From Fodinibacter sp963800505 (GTDB lineage: Bacteria > Actinomycetota > Actinomycetes > Actinomycetales > Dermatophilaceae): a DNA stretch of 64,000 bases. This document shows, piece by piece, positions 33,061 to 41,678 of the stretch. Positions within the stretch are counted from its first letter, which is position 1. The number at the start of each line of letters is the position of its first letter. The stretch covers positions 1 through 64,000 of the forward strand of contig CAWDBL010000019.1 of NCBI GenBank assembly GCA_963800505.1, in the 5' to 3' direction. The notes beneath the pieces were generated by a model. It worked only from the letters and a program-made list of their open reading frames with translations, was not told the DNA's origin and ran no database searches. Made by a program: the position numbers and the translations under genes.

Positions 33061-34796
33061 GACTCGTGGTCCTTCCTGGTGGAGTGGGTGTCGCCATGGG
33101 TGGATGCCGGGGGTCCGTCACGCTCGCCCGACCGGCCGACCGACGCGTGTTCGGCGTCTTCGTAGACCCTGTCGCGCCCGGCGCCCTGGAAGGCGCCCCG
33201 GCCCTCGGCGCCATCGGCACCCCGGTCGTCGAGGGCCGCCGCAGCGGAGTCCTGCGGCCCGCCCGGGCCACCCGCGGCACCGCCCCCGTGACCGCCACCG
33301 TCACCCGTGCCGCGGTCGACGACCCGGCGCAGTCGGGCGACGAGCGGCCAGAGCAGCACCACGATGACGACGCCGTAGCAGACCCACGACACCGGCCCGC
33401 CGAGCAGGCCGGAGACGTCACCACCGGTGGTCTGCAGCGAACGCCGCAGGTGCTTCTCGAACAGCGGCCCGAGGATGGCGCCCACGATCAGCGGCAGCAC
33501 CGGCAGCCCGAAGCGCCGCATCGCGAACCCGAGCATGCCGAGCGCCAGCAGGAGGAACAGGTCGAACGGCTGCCCCTGCACGGCATAGGCGCCCATCGAC
33601 GCGAAGAACAGGATCCCCGCGTAGAGGTAGGGGCGCGGGATGCGCAGCAGCTTGGCCCAGGTGGGCGCGAGGGGCAGGTTGAGCACGAGCAGGAAGAAGT
33701 TGCCGATGAACAGGCTGGCGATGAGCATCCAGACCAGGTCGGGCTCCTTGGTCAGCAGCAGCGGGCCCGGCTCGATGCCGTAGCTCATCAGGGCGGCGAG
33801 GATGATCGCCGCGGTGGCGTTGGTCGGCAGCCCGAGCGCCAGCAGCGGCACCATGGTGCCTGCGGCGGACGCGTTGTTGGCCGCCTCCGGGCCGGCGACG
33901 CCCTCGATGGCGCCCTTGCCGAACTCCTCGGGGTGCTTGGAGAGCTTGCGCTCGGTGAGGTAGCTCAGGAAGGTGGGAATCTCGGCACCGCCGGCAGGGA
34001 TGGCGCCGAACGGGAACCCGAGTGCGGTCCCCCGCAGCCAGGGCTTCCACGAGCGGCTCCAGTCCGACCTCGACAGCCACGGCCGCCCCACCGGGATGAC
34101 GGTGGCGGCCTTGCGCCGCAGGTGGGCGGCCACCCAGAGCGCCTCGCCCACGGCGAAGATGCCGACCGCGATGACGACGACGTCGATGTTGTCGGCGAGG
34201 AACGGGCTGCCGAAGGTGAGCCGCTGCTGGCCGGTGACGAAGTCGGTGCCGACCAGGCCCAGCGTGAGCCCGATCAGGAGCGCGGCGAAACCGCGCACCC
34301 GGGACGAGCCCAGGATCGCCGCGGTGCCCACGAAGGCGACCAGGATGATGGCGAGGAACTCCGGCGACCCGAGCGAGATCGCGAAGCTCACGACCTGCGG
34401 CATCACGAGCACGATGAGCATCGTGCCGATGGTGCCGGCGATGAACGAGCCGATCGCCGAGGTCGCCAGCGCCTGCGCCGCCCGCCCCGTCTTGGCCATC
34501 TTGTTGCCCTCGAGCGCGGTGACGACCGAGGCGGACTCGCCGGGGGTGTTGAGCAGGATCGACGTGGTCGACCCGCCGTACATCCCGCCGTAGAAGATGC
34601 CACCGAACAGGATCAGCGACTGCGACACCGGCAGGCCGTAGGTGATCGGCAGCAGCAGTGCGACCGTCATGGCCGGCCCGATGCCGGGAAGCACGCCGAC
34701 CGCCGTGCCCACGGTGACTCCGAGCAGCGCGATCAGGAGGTTCATCGGCGTGATGACGTCGGCGAAGCCGCCGAGGAGTGCGGAGATGTTGTCCAT
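33057..34796 (-). CDS. tctA: Tripartite tricarboxylate transporter large permease TctA
   Basis: 579 residues, about twelve membrane helices. Typical TctA sequence: LLGVTVGTAVGVLPGIGPAMTVA at the start, GGIFYGGMYGGSTTSILLNTPGE, and GFPFGAIPAGGAEIPTFLSY. The last ~90 residues form a Gly/Asp/Arg-rich hydrophilic tail not expected in TctA, which usually stops near 500 residues. The start overlaps the tctB stop by one base (TGATG). Imports citrate-like acids with TctB and TctC. Confidence 0.93.
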   Translation of the reverse strand: MDNISALLGGFADVITPMNLLIALLGVTVGTAVGVLPGIGPAMTVALLLPITYGLPVSQSLILFGGIFYGGMYGGSTTSILLNTPGESASVVTALEGNKMAKTGRAAQALATSAIGSFIAGTIGTMLIVLVMPQVVSFAISLGSPEFLAIILVAFVGTAAILGSSRVRGFAALLIGLTLGLVGTDFVTGQQRLTFGSPFLADNIDVVVIAVGIFAVGEALWVAAHLRRKAATVIPVGRPWLSRSDWSRSWKPWLRGTALGFPFGAIPAGGAEIPTFLSYLTERKLSKHPEEFGKGAIEGVAGPEAANNASAAGTMVPLLALGLPTNATAAIILAALMSYGIEPGPLLLTKEPDLVWMLIASLFIGNFFLLVLNLPLAPTWAKLLRIPRPYLYAGILFFASMGAYAVQGQPFDLFLLLALGMLGFAMRRFGLPVLPLIVGAILGPLFEKHLRRSLQTTGGDVSGLLGGPVSWVCYGVVIVVLLWPLVARLRRVVDRGTGDGGGHGGGAAGGPGGPQDSAAAALDDRGADGAEGRGAFQGAGRDRVYEDAEHASVGRSGERDGPPASTHGDTHSTRKDHES

Positions 34797-35317
34797 CAGA
34801 GGATCCCCTGCAGGATGCCGGCCGGAAGGTTGACGCCGAGTCCGATCGCGAATCCGTAGAACGTGATGAGGCTCAGGGCGATGCCGATGGCGAGCCCGCG
34901 CACGTGGTGGCGGTTGCCGAGGGCGAAGGACGCCATGGCGAACAGCAGTGCGCCGCTGATCACCCAGCCGAGCCGCTCGATGAGCACCGCGTTGAGCAGG
35001 AACGCCCCGGCGAGCAGGCCGACCGTCTTCCAGTCGGCCGGGTGGCCGAGCTCGACGTCCTCGCCGGCCTCCTGCTCACCGACGCCACCGCGCGACACGT
35101 CGAGCGCGTAGAGGGCGGCCACGACCAGAAGGGCGGCGCCGATGACGAAGGGCAGCGCCTTCGGGCCGACCGGGTCGTTGCTGCTCGTCGCGTCACCGAT
35201 CCGGGTGGCGTCCCAGATGACGACCATCCCGACCAGGGCCAGGGCCGCGCACAGGCCGTACTGCGCGCGGTCCCTGACCCGGCTCGGAGCCGGAGCCGTG
35301 GCGGTCTGGGTGGTCAT
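34796..35317 (-). CDS. tctB: Tripartite tricarboxylate transporter small permease TctB
   Basis: 173 residues, four membrane segments, with the TctB pattern SNDPVGPKALPFVIGAALL and WVISGALLFAMASFALG. The ATG at 35317 overlaps the tctC stop as ATGA. Forms the membrane complex with TctA. Confidence 0.9.
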   Translation of the reverse strand: MTTQTATAPAPSRVRDRAQYGLCAALALVGMVVIWDATRIGDATSSNDPVGPKALPFVIGAALLVVAALYALDVSRGGVGEQEAGEDVELGHPADWKTVGLLAGAFLLNAVLIERLGWVISGALLFAMASFALGNRHHVRGLAIGIALSLITFYGFAIGLGVNLPAGILQGIL

Positions 35318-36327
35318 GCCAGGCCGAGGGTCTGCAGGAGCGTGGCCACCTGGGTGTCCTGCTCCTTGAGGAAGGTGCCGAACTCGTCACCGGTCTCGAA
35401 GGCGTCGACCCAGCCGCGCTTCTCGAGCTCGGCCTTCCACGCGGCGGACTCGTGCATCGTGGTGAACGCGTCGATCCAGACCTGCTTGTCCTGCGCCGAC
35501 AGGCCGGGGGGCGCCACCACGCCACGCCAGTTGGTGAACTCGAGGTCGATGCCCTTCTCCTTCAGCGTGGGCACGTCCTTGAGGGCGTCGACGCGCTCGG
35601 GGCTGGTCACCGCAAGCACCCTCACGTCGCCGGCTTCGACCTGGTCGAGGAACTCGCCGAAGCCGGAGGCGCCGAAGGCGATCTTGCTGCCGAGCAGCGC
35701 CGGCAACAGCTCGCCGCCACCGTCGTACGAGACGAAGCTGACCGTCTTCGGGTCGATGCCCACCGCCTGGGCGAGCTGCATCGGCAGCAGGTGGTCGGGG
35801 CCACCCGGCGAGGAGCCGCCGCCGACCGCGAGCTTCGTCGGGTCCTTCTTCCAGGCCTCGACCAGCTGGGTGATGTCGGTGTAGGGGGAGTCCTTGGGCA
35901 CCACGATCGCCCCGGCCTCCTCGATCAGCTTGGCGATGGGGGTGGTCTCGTTCAGCGACGCCTTGGACTTCTGCGTGTAGGCCGCACCGACGACGCCCAG
36001 CCCCATCTGCATGGCGAGCTTGCCGTTGCCCTTCTCGTTGACGACGCGCTGGAGGCCGACGGTGCCACCGGCGCCCGGGAGGTTGAAGACCTGCACCGTG
36101 CCGGTGATGCCCTCCTTCTCCATCACCTGGGCCGCAGCTCGTGCGGTCGTGTCGTACCCACCGCCGGGAGCGTTGGGCACCATGTACTGCAGGCCGTTCG
36201 CGGGCGCGGCAGCGCCTCCCGAGCTGGCGGACGAGTCGCCGGACGCCTGGTCCTTCGTGGCCCCGCAACCGGTGAGGGCAAGGGTGGCCGCGACGACGGC
36301 GCCGAGGGCGATGCGGTGGAGTCTCAT
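35314..36327 (-). CDS. tctC: Tripartite tricarboxylate transporter solute-binding lipoprotein TctC
   Basis: 337 residues. Lipoprotein signal with lipobox ALTGCG (Cys ~21), then a Ser/Ala linker and the Bug/TctC fold: MVPNAPGGGYDTTARAAAQV, FNLPGAGGTVGLQRV, VGGGSSPGGPDHLLP and PALLGSKIAFGASGFGEF. Captures a carboxylate outside the membrane and delivers it to TctAB. First gene of the tctCBA-usp-rraA operon, divergent from the sensor kinase operon. Confidence 0.93.
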   Translation of the reverse strand: MRLHRIALGAVVAATLALTGCGATKDQASGDSSASSGGAAAPANGLQYMVPNAPGGGYDTTARAAAQVMEKEGITGTVQVFNLPGAGGTVGLQRVVNEKGNGKLAMQMGLGVVGAAYTQKSKASLNETTPIAKLIEEAGAIVVPKDSPYTDITQLVEAWKKDPTKLAVGGGSSPGGPDHLLPMQLAQAVGIDPKTVSFVSYDGGGELLPALLGSKIAFGASGFGEFLDQVEAGDVRVLAVTSPERVDALKDVPTLKEKGIDLEFTNWRGVVAPPGLSAQDKQVWIDAFTTMHESAAWKAELEKRGWVDAFETGDEFGTFLKEQDTQVATLLQTLGLA

Positions 36328-36427
36328 CGTTGAGATCACTTTCGTGAGGGGAAGGGCAACGCGAGAATCGTGGGTGCAGCAGTGGGCTACTGTCGCGCTT
36401 CTGTCAGCAGAGAAGGTTGAGTTCATA

Positions 36428-38128
36428 GTGGTCACGCGCAGGCGACGACGCCCGACGCTGGCGGGGCAGCTGTTCGCCCTCCAGCTGGGGATCATCGTCG
36501 TCGTCTTGGTGGCCGTCGCGGGGGTCTCGCTCGCGCAGTCCGGCGCCACCTTCGAGCGCGTCGAGGGCCGCCGGGTCGCCGGGCTCGCCGAACAGATCGC
36601 GGTGAGCCCGCTGGTGCGCGCCAGCCTCGCCCAGCCCGAGACGCGCACCGGGCTGGCCACCCTGGCCCAGAGCCTGGTCACCCAGACCGGCGTCACGTCG
36701 GTGAGCTTCGCCGAGACCGACCTCGACGTGCGCGTCTCGACCGACCCCTCGATCGAGGGCAGCCGGCTGGCCCTCGGCGACGCACGGGTGGAGACCGGCG
36801 CGAGCTGGTCGGGCACCCTGCCGGTCGACGGCGAGGACCACCTGGTCTCGCAGGTGCCCGTGCTCGGCGAGTCCGAGGATGCCGTGGGAGCGCACCTCGG
36901 CACCGTGATGGTCGCCGAGCGCGTGCCGTCGACCTGGGAGCGGCTGCAGGGCACCTCGTCGTACCTGCTCACCTACCTGGGCATCGCGCTCGCGGTCGGG
37001 CTCGGCGGGTCCTGGCTGCTCTCCCGGCGCATCAAGCGCCAGACCCGCGGGATGGAGCCGCGCGAGATCGCCGGACTCGCCGAGCACCGCGAGGCGATGC
37101 TCCACGGCATCGCGGAGGGCGTCATCGCCCTCGACCCGCAGCACCGCATCACCCTGGTCAACGAGGTGGCCCGCCAGCTGCTCGACCTGCCCGAGCACGC
37201 GATCGGCACCTCCATCGGCGACCTGCGCATCGAGGGCCGGCTGCGCGAGGTCCTCGTGGGTGAGAACATCCGACCCCGTGGCAGCGGCGCCATCAGCCCT
37301 GACTCCGTCGACGCCGACGACCACGTGACCGCCGCCCGCGACGAGGTGGTCATCAGACGTGGGCGGGTGCTGGTGATGAGCACGATGCGCGTGGTGAGCG
37401 CTGGCCGGGTGCTCGGCACGGTCACCACGATGCGTGACCGCACGGCGCTGGCCGACCTCGAGCAGGAGATCGGGTCGTTCCGCTCGACAGCCCACGTGCT
37501 GCGCGCCCAGGCCCACGAGTTCGCCAACCAGCTGCACACCATCAGCGGGCTGATCCAGATCGGTGAGCACGACGAGGTGGTGCGCTACGTCGACGCGCTC
37601 AGCGAGCGCCGTGACGCCCTCGACCTCACCGTCAACACCCTCGTGCGCGACCCCACGATCGCCGCCCTGCTCATGGCCAAGGTCGCCACGGCCAACGAGC
37701 GCCGCGTCGAGCTGACCATCAGCGACGAGACGACCCTCGAGCGCCTCGAGCCCGGGGATGCCGCCGACGTCGCCACCGTGCTCGGCAACCTCCTCGACAA
37801 CGCGCTCGAGCACGCCCCGCGCGGCACGGCATCCACACCGTGGGTGCGGGTGCGCATCCGGCAGGACGCGAGCACCGTGGAGGTCGTGGTGTCCGACTCG
37901 GGCCCCGGCATTCCCGACGAGCTGGTGCCCACCATCTTCGAGCACGGGGTCACGACCAAGCGTGTCGACCCGATGGAGCACGGCGTCGGCCTGGCCCTGA
38001 TCCGGCTGGTGTGCCGGCGGCGCGGCGGCGAGATCCAGGTCGAGCACGAGGACGGTGTCACGTCGTTCGTGGCCCGGCTCGGCGTTGCCAACCTCACCGA
38101 AGTCGCTGCCGCGGAGTCGTTCTCGTGA
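36428..38128 (+). CDS. CitA/DcuS-type sensor histidine kinase
   Basis: 566 residues from GTG 36428. Membrane helix ~17-37, extracytoplasmic PAS-like sensor (~38-178), second helix (~180-200), cytoplasmic PAS (~215-340), then the SpoOB-type phosphoacceptor RAQAHEFANQLHTISGL (His in AHEFANQ) and HATPase with NLLDNALEHA and DSGPGIPDE. This family senses extracellular di- and tricarboxylates. Divergent from tctC and overlapping the response regulator start, so it most likely controls the tct operon. Confidence 0.9.
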   Translation: MVTRRRRRPTLAGQLFALQLGIIVVVLVAVAGVSLAQSGATFERVEGRRVAGLAEQIAVSPLVRASLAQPETRTGLATLAQSLVTQTGVTSVSFAETDLDVRVSTDPSIEGSRLALGDARVETGASWSGTLPVDGEDHLVSQVPVLGESEDAVGAHLGTVMVAERVPSTWERLQGTSSYLLTYLGIALAVGLGGSWLLSRRIKRQTRGMEPREIAGLAEHREAMLHGIAEGVIALDPQHRITLVNEVARQLLDLPEHAIGTSIGDLRIEGRLREVLVGENIRPRGSGAISPDSVDADDHVTAARDEVVIRRGRVLVMSTMRVVSAGRVLGTVTTMRDRTALADLEQEIGSFRSTAHVLRAQAHEFANQLHTISGLIQIGEHDEVVRYVDALSERRDALDLTVNTLVRDPTIAALLMAKVATANERRVELTISDETTLERLEPGDAADVATVLGNLLDNALEHAPRGTASTPWVRVRIRQDASTVEVVVSDSGPGIPDELVPTIFEHGVTTKRVDPMEHGVGLALIRLVCRRRGGEIQVEHEDGVTSFVARLGVANLTEVAAAESFS

Positions 38129-38802
38129 TTCGCGTGCTGGTGGTCGACGACGACTTCATGGTGGCCCGCATCCACGTCGGCTTCGTCGAGCGGGTCGACG
38201 GGTTCGAGGTCGTGGGCGTCGCACACTCGGGGGCCGAGGCAACGGATGCCGTCGCGACGCTGCGCCCAGACCTCCTGCTGCTCGACCTCTACCTGCCCGA
38301 CCGGTTCGGGCTCGACCTGCTCGCCGACCTGCGCACCCTCCCCCAGCCGTGCGACGCCATCGTCATCACCGCCGCCAAGGAGGGCGACGCCGTGCGGGCG
38401 GCCGTGCGGCTCGGGGTCGCCGACTACGTGCTCAAGCCGTTCGGGTTCGCCGACCTCGAGGAGCGGCTGCAGCGGTATGCCGAGCGGCGCCGCCTGCTCG
38501 ACGGCACCCAGGTGCACGGCCAGGACGACGTCGACCGGGTGTTCGTGCGAGCGGCGGGCGCGACCGGTGCGATGGTGGCGCTGCCCAAGGGGATGAGCGC
38601 CGAGACGGCCCTGCTGGCCCAGGACGCGCTGCGGGCCGCCGAGAGCACCCTGTCGGCGACCGAGGTCGCCGACGTCGTGGGCATCTCCCGGGTCAGCGCC
38701 CGCCGTTACCTCGAGCACTTCGTGACCACCGGCTCGGCCGACGTGCGGCTGCGCTACGGCGCCACCGGCCGCCCCGAGCGTCGCTACCGCTGGGTGGGCT
38801 GA
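38125..38802 (+). CDS. CitB/DctR-type response regulator
   Basis: 225 residues, GTG 38125 overlapping the kinase stop as GTGA. Receiver domain with VVDDDFMVARIH, phosphoacceptor Asp in LLLLDLYLPD, VITAAKEGD and YVLKPFGFADLEE. The C-terminal part has the helix-turn-helix STLSATEVADVVGISRVSAR followed by YLEHFV, as in CitB/DpiA regulators. Partner of the kinase upstream. Confidence 0.9.
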   Translation: MIRVLVVDDDFMVARIHVGFVERVDGFEVVGVAHSGAEATDAVATLRPDLLLLDLYLPDRFGLDLLADLRTLPQPCDAIVITAAKEGDAVRAAVRLGVADYVLKPFGFADLEERLQRYAERRRLLDGTQVHGQDDVDRVFVRAAGATGAMVALPKGMSAETALLAQDALRAAESTLSATEVADVVGISRVSARRYLEHFVTTGSADVRLRYGATGRPERRYRWVG

Positions 38803-38804
38803 TC

Positions 38805-39596
38805 ATGGCCAACGCCCCCGCCGCCGGCCAGGCCCTCGACGTGCTCGCGCTCATCGCGCGCCGTGGCGAGCCGGTGCCCGCGGCCGCCATCGCGCGCGAC
38901 CTGGGCCTGCCCCGCTCGAGCGTCTACCACCTGCTCGCCGTGCTGGTCGACCGCGGCTACGTGCGGCACCTGCCCGAGGAGCGCCGCTACGGCCTGGGCC
39001 TGGCGGTCTACGAGCTCGGCTCGGCCTACCAGCGCCAGGCACCGCTGGAACGGATGGCCCGCGGCGCGATGGACCGGCTGGCCGATGCGACCGGCCACAA
39101 CGCCCACCTCGCCGTGCTGCACGGGCGCGACGTGCTCTACGTCATCGAGGAGCGTGCGCCGGGGCGTCCGCTGCTGGTCACGGACGTGGGGGTGCGGCTC
39201 CCGGCGGTGCTCACGGCATCCGGCCTGGCGATGCTGGCCGCCCTGCCCGCGGCACAGGTGCGAGCGCTCTACCCCGACCGGGCCGCGCTGGTGCAGCGCG
39301 ACGGGCGTGGCCCGACGTCCACCACTCAGCTGCGCTCGCAGCTGCAGCAGGTGCGGCAGCGCGGGCACGCCGTCGAGGACGGCCTCGTTACAGCGGGATT
39401 GGGGTCGGTCGCGGTGGCGGTGCTCGACCACAACGACTACCCGGTCGCGGGCGTGGCGGTCACCTATCCGCAGGCCGACGTGGATGCCGAGGCGGCTGCC
39501 GGTCTGGTGACGGCGGTCCAGCGGGCCGCGAACAGCCTGAGCGCCCGGCTCGGGAGGGCTGTCGCTCCGCCTCGATCGGGGGGAACCAGCGTCTAG
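38805..39596 (+). CDS. IclR family transcriptional regulator
   Basis: 263 residues, two bases after the response regulator stop, so in the same operon. N-terminal winged helix (ALDVLALIARRGEPVPAAAIARDLGLPRSSVYHLL shortened here to its two helices) and C-terminal effector domain with GHNAHLAVLHGRDVLYV and AGLGSVAVAVLDHN. Effector unknown; the context suggests control of carboxylate uptake or metabolism. Confidence 0.88.
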   Translation: MANAPAAGQALDVLALIARRGEPVPAAAIARDLGLPRSSVYHLLAVLVDRGYVRHLPEERRYGLGLAVYELGSAYQRQAPLERMARGAMDRLADATGHNAHLAVLHGRDVLYVIEERAPGRPLLVTDVGVRLPAVLTASGLAMLAALPAAQVRALYPDRAALVQRDGRGPTSTTQLRSQLQQVRQRGHAVEDGLVTAGLGSVAVAVLDHNDYPVAGVAVTYPQADVDAEAAAGLVTAVQRAANSLSARLGRAVAPPRSGGTSV

Positions 39597-39605
39597 CGTG
39601 ACCGG

Positions 39606-39941
39606 ATGAACGCGCTACGCGCCCTCGTTCCCCCGGCCGTCCCCTCACCGGGTGAGGACCCCCTCGGGTGGGCCGTGACCAGTCGCGAGACCGGTGAGGT
39701 CGTGATGTGGCAGAACCCCAACCTTCCGGCCGTGCTCTCGACCGTGGGTGCCGTGCTCACCGGGGTGTCGCCGCGCGGGTCGGGGATGCGGCGTGGGGCC
39801 GCGGTCGCCACGGTGCTGGTGTCGACCTGGTGGGGGGTCGACGAGCTCGCCCGGGGCGTCAACCCGTTCCGCCGGGCGCTCGGCGCCGGTGGCCTCGCGG
39901 CCGTCGCCGCTGCGACGGTGGTGGCGCTCCGCCGACGCTGA
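39606..39941 (+). CDS. Small membrane protein of unknown function
   Basis: 111 residues, 10 bp after the IclR gene. Two hydrophobic segments (~43-57 and ~66-76, plus a C-terminal AVAAATVVAL stretch) and conserved-looking WGVDELARGVNPFRR. The family of small YccF/YkvA-like actinobacterial proteins of this pattern is uncharacterised. Coding potential is good: ATG start and high GC3. Confidence 0.6.
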   Translation: MNALRALVPPAVPSPGEDPLGWAVTSRETGEVVMWQNPNLPAVLSTVGAVLTGVSPRGSGMRRGAAVATVLVSTWWGVDELARGVNPFRRALGAGGLAAVAAATVVALRRR

Positions 39942-39950
39942 GTGGTGTGC

Positions 39951-40036
39951 GCCCACGGACGGACAACCGACAGCCCCTGCCGGGCCGAACCCGGGTTGCG
40001 CTGCTGGGGTCGAGGTCGCTTCGTCCGTCCGTGGCG
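39951..40036. terminator. Long palindrome between convergent genes
   Basis: CCACGGACGGAC (39953-39964) pairs with GTCCGTCCGTGG (40023-40034), a perfect 12-bp outer stem. The interior also folds (CCGGGCCGAACCCGGG). Likely bidirectional terminator for the small membrane protein gene and the PhoX-like gene. Confidence 0.65.
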
Positions 40037-40044
40037 GCAGTGCG

Positions 40045-41493
40045 TCAGACGCCGATGCGCTTCCAGGGTCCCCAGATCGCGAAGCTCATGCCCCGGCTGG
40101 CCTGGATGTTGACGAAGAGGGTGTGCCCGTCGGGGCTGAACGTGGAGCCGGCGAACTCGTCACCGGTCCGCCCCTCCAGCCGGTTGAGGGCGATGTCCCA
40201 GAGCTGGCCACCGCGCGAGAGGCCACGCACGTAGTTGTCCTCGGTGTTGTCCTCGCAGAGCACGAGGGTGCCGCGGTGGCTGACGGTGATGTTGTCGGGG
40301 AAGTCGAGCACCTGGCGCGAGGGCGACTGGTAGACGAGGAACAGGGTCTCGGAGCGGGTGTCGTAACCCCAGACCTGGCCCGAGCCGGTGCCGTAGCCGG
40401 TCGCGGAGTTCGGCCCGTCCATGACCGCTCCGCCACCCTGCGTCGAGGTGAAGTAGACGACGCCACGGTGGTAGATGGTCCCCTCGAGCCGCGAGAACCC
40501 CGCGGCGCCCTGCGCCCGGCCCTGGTCGCCGACGTGGTTGATCGCCGTGTCGTTGGTCGTCGGAGCCGGCTGGCCCGGGGTGTAGCTGAACGTGGGGTCC
40601 GGGTCGTCGATGTCGACCCACGTCACGCGGTAGCGGGTGCCCTTGGCCTGGCTCGCCTCGAGGTGGGCGTTGTCGACGCCGCGGACCTTGAGCATCTGCA
40701 GGCGGCCCCGGTTGTCGAGCCGACCTGTCCTCATCGGCGACCGTCTGGGGGTGTAGCGGTAGAAGCCCGACGGGAAGGCGAAGTTGTCCTCGCTGAGGTA
40801 GAGGCTCCCGCCACGCGGGTCGAATGCCACCGACTCGTGGGCGAACCGGCCCGCCCGGGTGACCGGCTCCCCCTCGGCCCGGCCTCGCGTCGGAACCTCG
40901 AAGATGAACCCGTGCGGCTTGGTGAGGGCGGTGTTGGGGGCGCCGGTGAAGTCGGCGCCGACATCCGGGCCGTTGACGGTCTCCTCGCAGGTGACCCAGG
41001 TGCCCCACGGCATCGGGCCACCGGAGCAGTTCATCATCGTGCCGTTGATTCCGGTCCACGCCTTCCGGACCTCACCGGTCAGGCTGGTGTCGACGACCGT
41101 GCAGCCGCCCTGGGCCATCGGGTCGTAGGTGTGGTCGCCGACCGGCCCGAAGGCCGGGCCGGCCCCGTTGACCTCGTGGTTGCGCACGAGGGTCACCCGG
41201 TGGTGGCGGCCCTCGAAGGCGGCCATCCCGTCGTGCCGGCCGGGCAGCACCGTGCCGTCGTCGAGGACGACCGGGGTCGTCGTGTCGTGGAACGAGCGGT
41301 AGGAGAAGCCCTCGGGCAGGTGCAGCCGCACCACGCCGTCGCGCCGGTCGGGGGTCGGGCGCAGGGTGCGGAACGCCGGGGCGCCGAGCGCCCCGGCGGG
41401 TGCGGCGACGAACCCCTGGAACGGTCCGCCCAGCACGGCTCCCCCTGCGACGGCGGCGGTTCCGGTGAGGACGGTGCGGCGTTGGATCGACAT
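40045..41493 (-). CDS. PhoX-like (DUF839) secreted protein with Tat signal
   Basis: 482 residues from ATG 41493. The N-terminus SIQRRTVLTGTAAVAGG is a twin-arginine signal. The body matches the PhoX/DUF839 beta-propeller: VTLVRNHEVNG, GTWVTCEETVNG, HESVAFDPRGGSLYLSEDN, NITVSHRGTLVLCEDN and AGSTFSPDGHTLFVNIQ. PhoX enzymes are Ca/Fe-dependent alkaline phosphatases; whether all cofactor ligands are kept cannot be judged here. Confidence 0.85.
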   Translation of the reverse strand: MSIQRRTVLTGTAAVAGGAVLGGPFQGFVAAPAGALGAPAFRTLRPTPDRRDGVVRLHLPEGFSYRSFHDTTTPVVLDDGTVLPGRHDGMAAFEGRHHRVTLVRNHEVNGAGPAFGPVGDHTYDPMAQGGCTVVDTSLTGEVRKAWTGINGTMMNCSGGPMPWGTWVTCEETVNGPDVGADFTGAPNTALTKPHGFIFEVPTRGRAEGEPVTRAGRFAHESVAFDPRGGSLYLSEDNFAFPSGFYRYTPRRSPMRTGRLDNRGRLQMLKVRGVDNAHLEASQAKGTRYRVTWVDIDDPDPTFSYTPGQPAPTTNDTAINHVGDQGRAQGAAGFSRLEGTIYHRGVVYFTSTQGGGAVMDGPNSATGYGTGSGQVWGYDTRSETLFLVYQSPSRQVLDFPDNITVSHRGTLVLCEDNTEDNYVRGLSRGGQLWDIALNRLEGRTGDEFAGSTFSPDGHTLFVNIQASRGMSFAIWGPWKRIGV

Positions 41494-41678
41494 CGCTGGC
41501 TCCTGGGGTCGACGGTGACCGGATCGACCCACGCTAGGGGGCTCACGCCGGCCGCGGGGGGTCCGGTGCAGCCGAGATGGGCGACGCCGACCGCCGGTGG
41601 CGGGGCCGTGCGGGCGAGCCCTCCGGCGCACTACGGGGCGTTCCTCAGGTGGGGGGCGTCACGGCATACGGTGAGGGG

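Noticed and set aside
33066..34859. 597-codon plus-strand frame opposite tctA
   Set aside because: Antisense shadow with Gln/Arg/Asp-rich low-complexity translation.
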